Notes under the pieces: generated by a model
Database searches by the model: none
Told to the model about the DNA's origin: nothing
Seen by the model: the letters and a program-made list of their open reading frames with translations, nothing else
In this document: piece after piece, positions 8,039 to 12,892 of the stretch
Position numbering within the stretch: the first letter of the stretch is position 1
Layout: the number at the start of each line of letters is the position of its first letter
Translations under genes and position numbers: made by a program
Assembly: GCA_030550295.1 (NCBI GenBank)
Contig: JAUQPQ010000043.1
Location: 1-12,892, forward strand
DNA length: 12,892 nucleotides
DNA from: Chloroflexota bacterium
Lineage (GTDB): Bacteria > Chloroflexota > Dehalococcoidia > SM23-28-2 > HRBIN24
Direction: 5' to 3'

Positions 8039-8067
8039 TTGCCCAAGGGCCGGTTCTGTGGTATAAG
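8039..8067 (+). promoter_or_regulatory. Sigma-70-like promoter for the envelope cluster
   Basis: TTGCCC (8039-8044), a 17-base spacer and TATAAG (8062-8067) form a good vegetative promoter, preceded by an AT-rich stretch (8008-8038) unusual for this window. Transcription would start near 8074 and serve the gene at 8111 and those after it. No promoter was tested experimentally and the -35 is imperfect, but spacing and position are ideal. Confidence 0.65.
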
Positions 8068-8093
8068 TTAGTCCTGAGCTGAGGGCCTAACTT
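8065..8093 (+). repeat. Inverted repeat overlapping the -10 element
   Basis: AAGTTAG (8065-8071) and CTAACTT (8087-8093) are perfect inverted copies, with an inner CCT/AGG pair (8073-8075 and 8082-8084). The left arm overlaps the end of the -10 box and the repeat spans the likely start site. It could be an operator for a dimeric repressor or a 5' UTR hairpin. Confidence 0.5.
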
Positions 8094-8099
8094 CAAGAT

Positions 8100-8105
8100 G
8101 GAGGG
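8100..8105 (+). promoter_or_regulatory. Ribosome site selecting GTG 8111
   Basis: GGAGGG is five bases before GTG at 8111 and 17 before the first in-frame ATG (8123). GTG is therefore the preferred start, adding four residues (MVVV) before the internal methionine. Confidence 0.6.
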
Positions 8106-8110
8106 TTGCC

Positions 8111-8329
8111 GTGGTTGTGGTGATGAATTTCCCCAAGTGTCAGAAATGTAGCGTTGGCGACCTGGTGCCCTTATCCGATTATGGCGGTCAAGGGGCCGCT
8201 GTATACTTTAAGGCCTGGGTATGCACCAATCCCGGTTGCGGCTTCAACATTAAGATCCGCAACGGAGACCTCTTCCTGGAAGAGCCTATAACTAACGGGT
8301 CTTCTTATAGCCCACGGCTGCGGTCCTAG
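8111..8329 (+). CDS. Small zinc-ribbon protein of unknown function
   Basis: A 72-residue protein with a zinc-ribbon pattern: C10-x2-C13 (PKCQKC) and C38-x4-C43 (VCTNPGCGF), a knuckle pair separated by about 24 residues. The middle, GDLVPLSDYGGQGAAVYFKAWVC, is predicted to be beta-rich, as in ribbons that wrap a zinc ion. There is no enzyme motif, signal peptide or membrane segment, so a cytoplasmic adaptor or nucleic-acid-binding role is possible but not shown. It is the first gene after a promoter-like region and 21 bases before the permease gene, so it is probably cotranscribed with the export genes. The GTG start is supported by GGAGGG at 8100. The last dozen residues (NGSSYSPRLRS) look disordered. 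I recall similar short proteins in Chloroflexota but cannot verify this here. Confidence 0.8.
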   Translation: MVVVMNFPKCQKCSVGDLVPLSDYGGQGAAVYFKAWVCTNPGCGFNIKIRNGDLFLEEPITNGSSYSPRLRS

Positions 8330-8350
8330 GCGCTATAGAGTGCCACAGCC

Positions 8351-9193
8351 ATGGCCCAGGCATCGGCACGTAGTTACCTGGGCGCCCACAAAGGCCTAGG
8401 TCCAGCAACTTTACTTATGACCTGGTGGGAACTATGGTCCCGCCGGGAGCTCCTGTGGCACATGACCATCCGGCACCTACGGGGCCAGTACAAGCAGTCC
8501 CTTCTGGGATACTCGTGGGCGGTGGTCAATCCCCTGAGCCAGATGCTCATCCTCACCTTCGTCTTCTCCCACCTGGTGCGGATCCAGGCGCCTGGGGTAC
8601 CCTATTCCCTTTTCCTCCTCATGGGCCTAGTGCCCTGGAACTTCTTCGCCGCCGCCATCTCCTCGGCTACGGGCAGCGTGGTAGGGGCTTCGAGCCTGGT
8701 GACGAAGGTGAACTTTCCGCGGGAGATCCTGCCCATAGCGGCCATCCTCACCAAGGTGGTGGACTTGGCCATTGGGCTCCTCATATTGGCGGGCCTTATG
8801 GTGTACTTTGGCCATCCCCCGGCCTGGACGGCGGTATGGGTGCCCCTGTTATTTTTCATCCAGCTCCTCTTTACGGTGGGGCTGGCCCTTCCCCTCTCGG
8901 CCCTAAACCTATACTTTCACGACGTGAGCTTTCTGGTGGGGGTAGCGTTAGCCCTTTGGTTCTACCTGACGCCGGTGCTTTACCCCTTAGACATGGTGCC
9001 CCCTCGTTACGAGTGGCTGTTCGATATAAACCCTCCTTCCCTGTTCATTGAGGCCTATCGTCGGGTGGTCTTGCAGGGTATAAGCCCTGGCCTGGAACGG
9101 CTTCTTATGGGGTTGGGCATCTCGATAGTGACCTTTGTGGTGGGGTATTATCTGTTCAAGCGGATGGAGCCTGGCTTTGCAGACAGCATCTGA
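8351..9193 (+). CDS. ABC-2 type permease, polysaccharide export (Wzm-like)
   Basis: A 280-residue inner-membrane permease of the ABC-2 family that exports O-antigen, teichoic acid or similar glycans together with an ATPase. An amphipathic N-terminal region (ELWSRRELLWHMTIRHLRGQYKQSLLGYSWAVVNPL) is typical of Wzm/TagG. Six hydrophobic segments lie at about residues 54-76, 84-110, 124-153, 160-186, 193-213 and 253-268. Family landmarks include FLLMGLVPWNFF, TKVNFPREILP, LNLYFHDVS and LTPVLYPLDMVP. Length is normal (about 260-285). ATG at 8351 lacks an obvious ribosome site, and a slightly later start is possible. Its last codons overlap the start of the ATPase gene, as usual for such pairs. The glycan cannot be inferred because no glycosyltransferase is in the window. 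Confidence 0.92.
   Translation: MAQASARSYLGAHKGLGPATLLMTWWELWSRRELLWHMTIRHLRGQYKQSLLGYSWAVVNPLSQMLILTFVFSHLVRIQAPGVPYSLFLLMGLVPWNFFAAAISSATGSVVGASSLVTKVNFPREILPIAAILTKVVDLAIGLLILAGLMVYFGHPPAWTAVWVPLLFFIQLLFTVGLALPLSALNLYFHDVSFLVGVALALWFYLTPVLYPLDMVPPRYEWLFDINPPSLFIEAYRRVVLQGISPGLERLLMGLGISIVTFVVGYYLFKRMEPGFADSI
9166..9169 (+). promoter_or_regulatory. Ribosome site selecting TTG 9177
   Basis: GGAG lies seven bases before an in-frame TTG at 9177. The resulting N-terminus (MQTASEAIRFTNVTKRY) fits the family, whereas earlier in-frame starts would add residues encoded only by out-of-frame permease sequence. Confidence 0.55.
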
Positions 9194-9986
9194 GGCCATA
9201 AGGTTCACCAACGTAACCAAGAGGTACTGGCGCCAGCAGGGTAGAACCCTGCGGGAGCTGGTAGCGGCCCTGCTGGCAGGCCAGTCCTTCTGGGAGCCCT
9301 TTTATGCCCTCCAGGGCGTCACCTTCACGGTACGTCAGGGGGAGACGCTGGGCATTATAGGGCGCAACGGCAGCGGCAAGAGCACCATCCTCAAGCTCAT
9401 AGCTGGGGTGACTTACCCCACCGGCGGCGAAGTATGGGTCAATGGCAGGGTCTCGCCCCTCATCGAGCTGGGAGCAGGCTTCCACCCAGATCTGAGCGGG
9501 CGAGAGAACGTCTACATGAACGCCTCCATCTTGGGCATGTCTAACCGGCAGATAAAGGAGCGGTTCGACGATATCGTCTCCTTCGCCGAGCTTTGGGACT
9601 TCATAGACATACCCGTTAAGCGCTACTCCTCAGGAATGTATGTACGGCTGGGCTTCTCCGTAGCCGTCCACTGCGACCCCGATATTCTGCTGGTGGACGA
9701 AGTGCTGGCAGTAGGTGATTTGGCTTTCCAGGAGAAATGCCTAAAGAGGATGTGCCAATTCCAGGAGCAGGGTACCACCATTGTGTTGGTAAGCCACTCT
9801 CTAGACTTGGTGCGCCAGTTCTGCCACCGAGTTATCTGGCTAGATAGGGGACGTATCAGGGCGGAAGGGCCTCCCGAGGTGGTCACCCAAATGTACCACG
9901 ATGCCCTCCTGGGTTCGCAGGTGGGCGTGGACTCGGCCCCCCCCGAGATACCGCCAGCGCCGATAAAGGGTCAAGATCTCCCTTGA
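9177..9986 (+). CDS. ABC transporter ATPase, polysaccharide export (Wzt/TagH-like)
   Basis: A 269-residue ATPase partner of the permease. Walker A is GRNGSGKST (62-70), the signature is YSSGMYVRLGFSVA (150-163), Walker B is DILLVDE (169-175) followed by VLAVGD, and the switch histidine is H207 (LVSHS). The GAGFHPDLSGRENVYMNASILGM segment is diagnostic of the Wzt/TagH/RfbB subfamily. The protein ends about 60 residues after the switch histidine, so it lacks the C-terminal glycan-binding domain of long Wzt proteins. Export is therefore unlikely to depend on recognition of a modified glycan end by this subunit. The probable TTG start overlaps the permease stop by 17 bases, implying coupled translation. 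The C-terminal tail is Pro-rich and probably flexible. Confidence 0.95.
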   Translation: MQTASEAIRFTNVTKRYWRQQGRTLRELVAALLAGQSFWEPFYALQGVTFTVRQGETLGIIGRNGSGKSTILKLIAGVTYPTGGEVWVNGRVSPLIELGAGFHPDLSGRENVYMNASILGMSNRQIKERFDDIVSFAELWDFIDIPVKRYSSGMYVRLGFSVAVHCDPDILLVDEVLAVGDLAFQEKCLKRMCQFQEQGTTIVLVSHSLDLVRQFCHRVIWLDRGRIRAEGPPEVVTQMYHDALLGSQVGVDSAPPEIPPAPIKGQDLP

Positions 9987-10020
9987 CAGACCAACCGCGC
10001 TAGAAGGTAGCCTAACCCTC

Positions 10021-11133
10021 GTGAGATTGCCAAGGGAATCGCTCCAGAGGTGGGGCCTTTGGGGAAGGCTGGTGGGGGCGGCAGTGGGATGGGTGTTGCT
10101 CGCCACTGGCTGCTTCCAGGTGGCCCAGAGAGAGGGGCTGCCCCCCTCCCAAGGGGGCTGGACGCAATATCGTTTGGCCTACGTCCAGTTCGGGGCGAAG
10201 GCTGACACCATCTGGCTCGCCCCGGCCTCTAACCCACGGGAGGGCACGGCCCTGGCACAGGTAGAACACCCTTCTGGGTGGGGGATAAGGGCCTCCCTTT
10301 CCCCAGATGGAAGATGGGTCGCCTATGTTGCCCTGCCGCCAGAAACGCCATATCCCCAAAAGGAGATATCCCGATCGGCAGAGGTATGGGTGGTCTCCAC
10401 CTTTAATGGGGAGCGGCGGCGCCTTGCCCAAAGAGCGGACGGCCACCTTTCACCCATCTGGAGTTCCGATTCTGCCTTCGTCGCCTTTCGCTCAGTGGAC
10501 GAGGCCGACCAGGTGAGTATCTGGGTCGCTTCGGTATGGGAGGGGTGGGCCAAAGAGCTAGGGCAGATAGCCAGGGCCTCCCCCATAGGCGTTAGGGGAG
10601 GCGGCGCCACTGTCTACTTGGCCCAGGGCACCCGCCTCCTAGCCATGGGCGCAGATGGTGAGACAAGGGAGGTGGTCAACCTGCCTGTTATGGCCACATA
10701 TGATTGGTCGCTCCTTCCTGGGGGTAGGCAGGCCGCCGTCACAGTGGAGGATTCCACAGGATGGCACGTCTGGCTGATAGACTTGGAGGAGGGGAGCTGG
10801 GAGGAGTTGGCCCTCCCCCGTGGAGATGGGCCCATATTTAGGCCTTTAGCTAGCCCCCGGGGCGATGTAGTGGCGTTGGGCCTTGCCCCTCGCCATGGGC
10901 CCAAGGGCCTTATTCTGGCAGATCGACAAGGCTACCTAGAGCTGCCGGCCCCTGAGAAAGGTTTTTACGCCCCTCTCGCCTGGTCGCCTCAGGGGGAGGT
11001 ACTGTTAGCTGCCCACTACTCTGCCTATCCCGTACAAGAGGAGCCAGAGATAGCAGTGATCACTAGGGAAGGGGAGGTCATAGCCGCCATGGAAGGCAAA
11101 GGTATGGCCTTTCTAGGGTGGGTAGGGGGATAG
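10021..11133 (+). CDS. Lipoprotein with TolB/WD40-like beta-propeller
   Basis: A 370-residue protein with an N-terminal basic and hydrophobic signal (RLVGAAVGWVLLATGC) whose lipobox ends at C31, so it is a probable lipoprotein facing outside the membrane. The mature part contains spaced PD40/TolB-like blades: SLSPDGRWVAYVA, SPIWSSDSAFVAF, LASPRGDVVALGL and AWSPQGEVLLAA, each followed by a hydrophobic strand. This indicates a beta-propeller, usually a protein- or ligand-binding platform, not an enzyme. The lipobox has Ala at -3 and Thr at -2, which is permitted but not the commonest form. The GTG start has only a distant AGAAGG upstream. The gene lies 34 bases after the ATPase and its stop is three bases before the next start in the same frame. 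It may assist secretion, assembly or wall attachment of the neighbouring products. The partner is unknown. Confidence 0.8.
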   Translation: MRLPRESLQRWGLWGRLVGAAVGWVLLATGCFQVAQREGLPPSQGGWTQYRLAYVQFGAKADTIWLAPASNPREGTALAQVEHPSGWGIRASLSPDGRWVAYVALPPETPYPQKEISRSAEVWVVSTFNGERRRLAQRADGHLSPIWSSDSAFVAFRSVDEADQVSIWVASVWEGWAKELGQIARASPIGVRGGGATVYLAQGTRLLAMGADGETREVVNLPVMATYDWSLLPGGRQAAVTVEDSTGWHVWLIDLEEGSWEELALPRGDGPIFRPLASPRGDVVALGLAPRHGPKGLILADRQGYLELPAPEKGFYAPLAWSPQGEVLLAAHYSAYPVQEEPEIAVITREGEVIAAMEGKGMAFLGWVGG

Positions 11134-11136
11134 GAG

Positions 11137-12892
11137 GTGCGGTGGCGGCTCCTACTGGCCTTCTTGGCTGCTGGGGCCCTCTGGGCCTTAACCCAGGCGA
11201 GAGGGGCCCGCGCCGACCATCTGTGCACGGGGACAGGGAGCACCCACGGGGCCTTCAAGTTTGACGCCTATGAGGCGGCCAATTGGCCCCACCAGTACCT
11301 GCAGGCGTTGGAGCTGGCCGGATTTAACGCCCTGTTCCCCGACATACCCGATTTCGCTTTGCCCCCCTTGGAGACGGGGCCACGCACCTATGGTTCCAGC
11401 GTTACCACCAGCCCCTATATCCCCCCTGTAATCCTCAAGGCCATCGCCTGGATAGAGAGCCACCTTTGGCAGGCCGACTCCTCGGTGAACTATGGGCAGG
11501 TAGGGCCAGCATTGGTCTCCCACGACTGCGGCTACGGCATCATGCAGATCACCACGGGTATGCAGAACACCACTGGCAGGCCCACTTTGAGACAGGCCAT
11601 GATAGGTGGGCATTTCGCTTTCAATATCGCTGAGGGCGCCCGGCTGCTGGCCCTCAAGTGGAACCTGGCCCCCGAGGTGCGGCCCCTGGTAGGCAACCGT
11701 GACCCCCGCGTCATCGAGAACTGGTACTATGCCATCTGGAGCTATAACGGCTTCGCCTACGTCAATCACCCTAACAACCCCGCCTTCGACCGCTTGCGTC
11801 CACCCTACCGGTGCGATGGCACCCAGAGCAGGTCCCAGTACCCTTATCAGGAGCTGGTCATAGGCTGCATACGCAACCCACCAATAGAAGGGGGAAAGAG
11901 GCTCTGGGACCCAGCCCGTGTAACCCTGCCCGATTACAACAGCCCAGCTTTTAGTCTTGAGGCATGGCACCAGTGCTCCGTTTCGTCCAACTGTGCACCT
12001 ATGGATATCCCGACTCCTGGGACAGTCCCCCCCACTCCTACCCCTACACCTACAAGAACTCCTACACCCACACCCACCTCTACACCTACACCTACGCCTA
12101 CACCTACACCTACGCCTACACCTACACCTACGCCTACACCTACACCTACGCCTACACCCACACCTATGCCTACACCCACACCCACGCCCCCGCCTTCATC
12201 TAGTAGGCAGCAGCTGATCGGCCTGCCCGACATGCGCATAGATAAGACCGTAATCCCCATGCTAGTGCGGGGCTGGCAGACGCGGGCAACGGCCCCCATC
12301 ACCTTGGAGAACAGCGGCACAGGACTCCTCGTCTGGCTAGCATCCTGGGATGCTCCCTGGCTCAGTGTGGTGCGCCGCGTAAGTGGCCAATGTACCGATG
12401 AGGTGCGCTACCAGGGTGTAGCCTTGGGCGCCAATTGGGGTGCCAAGGCATCGGAGTTGTGCATTTTGGCTACTGGCGAAGGGCTTAGGCCTGGCACCTA
12501 CCAAGCCACCATCACTTTCCAGACGTTGTACGGTGTCACCAAGTCTCGGTCCATAACGGTGGAGCTGGAGGTCCAGCTCTTCTCCGATGGCCAGCCCCGG
12601 TGGTTCTACCCCTTTATCCCTGACCAGCTCAAAAACTTCGGCTTCCAAGGCGATATCCCCGTCCCCGCCGACTACAACGGCGACGGCAAGACTGACATCG
12701 CCGTCTTCAGGCCATCCCAGGGCCTCTGGCTCTTCCAAAACGGCCAGATCTTCAAGTTCGGCCTCCCAGGCGATATCCCCGTCCCCGCCGACTACAACGG
12801 CGACGGCAAGGCCGACATCGCCGTCTTCAGGCCCTTCCCCTCTGATTGGCCCGAAGGCACCTGGTTCATACCAGGCATAGGCAACCTCAAGT
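11137..12892 (+). CDS. Secreted lytic-transglycosylase-like protein with Thr-Pro linker and FG-GAP repeats (3' truncated)
   Basis: The frame from GTG at 11137 stays open to the right edge (585 codons). A signal peptide (RWRLLLAFLAAGALWALTQ) probably ends after ARA at residue 26. Residues about 90-215 form a lysozyme-like SLT domain: catalytic E107 in AIAWIESHLW, GYGIMQIT at 132-139 and AIWSYNG later. It would cleave the peptidoglycan glycan strand. A Thr-Pro linker spans about 300-353. Residues about 358-480 are Ig/BACON-like (ITLENSGTGLLVWLAS, then LRPGTYQATITF). From about 485 come FG-GAP/VCBS-like repeats with DYNGDGKTDIAVF and DYNGDGKADIAVF, whose D-x-N-G-D-G-x-x-D pattern suits calcium. 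Several cysteines suggest disulphides outside the cell. The start is three bases after the lipoprotein stop, with GGGGGA at 11125-11130. It probably acts at the wall, perhaps opening peptidoglycan for the exported surface polymer. Substrate is inferred. Confidence 0.85.
   Translation, partial: MRWRLLLAFLAAGALWALTQARGARADHLCTGTGSTHGAFKFDAYEAANWPHQYLQALELAGFNALFPDIPDFALPPLETGPRTYGSSVTTSPYIPPVILKAIAWIESHLWQADSSVNYGQVGPALVSHDCGYGIMQITTGMQNTTGRPTLRQAMIGGHFAFNIAEGARLLALKWNLAPEVRPLVGNRDPRVIENWYYAIWSYNGFAYVNHPNNPAFDRLRPPYRCDGTQSRSQYPYQELVIGCIRNPPIEGGKRLWDPARVTLPDYNSPAFSLEAWHQCSVSSNCAPMDIPTPGTVPPTPTPTPTRTPTPTPTSTPTPTPTPTPTPTPTPTPTPTPTPTPTPMPTPTPTPPPSSSRQQLIGLPDMRIDKTVIPMLVRGWQTRATAPITLENSGTGLLVWLASWDAPWLSVVRRVSGQCTDEVRYQGVALGANWGAKASELCILATGEGLRPGTYQATITFQTLYGVTKSRSITVELEVQLFSDGQPRWFYPFIPDQLKNFGFQGDIPVPADYNGDGKTDIAVFRPSQGLWLFQNGQIFKFGLPGDIPVPADYNGDGKADIAVFRPFPSDWPEGTWFIPGIGNLK
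12034..12195 (+). repeat. Thr-Pro linker DNA repeat (18-bp units)
   Basis: This stretch encodes nearly uninterrupted Thr-Pro dipeptides. Its core is four perfect copies of TACACCTACACCTACGCC (12081-12098, 12099-12116, 12117-12134, 12135-12152) plus a decayed fifth (12153-12170). It is a coding minisatellite likely to vary in copy number. The linker is an extended, potentially O-glycosylated spacer between the enzyme and the binding domains. Confidence 0.9.
12649..12833 (+). repeat. Near-identical 120-bp-period repeat in FG-GAP region
   Basis: Bases 12649-12713 and 12769-12833 match at 63 of 65 positions; the two differences fall in one codon (ACT versus GCC). The period is 40 codons and each copy encodes GDIPVPADYNGDGKxDIAVFRP. 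Nucleotide identity this high implies recent duplication or ongoing homogenisation, and more copies may lie beyond the window. Confidence 0.9.

Noticed and set aside
11188..11970. 260-codon reverse ORF
   Set aside because: It lies opposite the SLT domain coding region, shows no recognisable motif, and arises from GC-rich third-position bias.
12081..12170. Possible CRISPR array
   Set aside because: The 18-base units are directly adjacent with no unique spacers and encode an in-frame Thr-Pro linker.
11957..12217. Forward ORFs with Leu-His or Tyr-Thr repeats over the linker
   Set aside because: These are the other two frames of the same 18-bp repeat and have no independent support.
11934..12320. 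Reverse-strand ORF rich in Gly-Val repeats
   Set aside because: It is the antisense of the Thr-Pro linker repeat. The + strand frame has a signal peptide and recognisable domains on both sides, so the Gly-Val frame is a shadow.

Overview
This 12.9 kb window is GC-rich, and every gene I can support lies on the + strand. Proteins are clearly bacterial. The gene order (ilvC, leuA, leuCD, leuB, cimA), the small zinc-ribbon protein and the secreted protein with a Thr-Pro linker and FG-GAP-type repeats remind me of Chloroflexota, perhaps near Dehalococcoidia. That placement comes from memory and is only an inference. Although the DNA is GC-rich, the genes use ATA (Ile), CTA (Leu), GTA (Val) and AGG (Arg) freely, and TAG stops are common, in all parts of the window.

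Region 1 (1-8009) is a branched-chain amino acid operon: the 3' end of ilvC, a ferritin-like gene, leuA, leuC, leuD, a small membrane-protein gene, a 55-codon ORF with a Cys-rich tail, leuB and cimA. IlvC serves all three branched-chain amino acids. LeuA, LeuCD and LeuB convert 2-oxoisovalerate to 2-oxoisocaproate for leucine. CimA makes citramalate, which LeuCD and LeuB can process to 2-oxobutyrate, so isoleucine can be made without threonine. Between the ferritin-like gene and leuA is a compact leader: an 11-codon ORF with three alternating leucine codons, ending at the foot of a long hairpin that overlaps a second, terminator-like hairpin. This looks like leucine-responsive attenuation and is the best regulatory find here. 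The membrane protein and the Cys-tailed mini-protein between leuD and leuB have no function I recognise.

Region 2 (8010-8110) is the longest promoter-like gap. It is AT-rich, has a good -35/-10 pair with 17 bp spacing, and has an inverted repeat overlapping the -10. I see no clear terminator after cimA.

Region 3 (8111-12892) is an envelope cluster: a small zinc-ribbon protein, a Wzm-type ABC-2 permease and its Wzt-type ATPase (probable polysaccharide export), a TolB-like beta-propeller lipoprotein, and a large secreted protein that runs off the right edge. The secreted protein has a signal peptide, a lytic-transglycosylase-like domain, a Thr-Pro linker made of 18-bp DNA repeats, an Ig/BACON-like domain, and FG-GAP-like calcium-binding repeats encoded by a nearly identical 120-bp-period duplication. 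Together these suggest export of a surface glycan plus local wall remodelling. There is no gene-free stretch over 300 bases.
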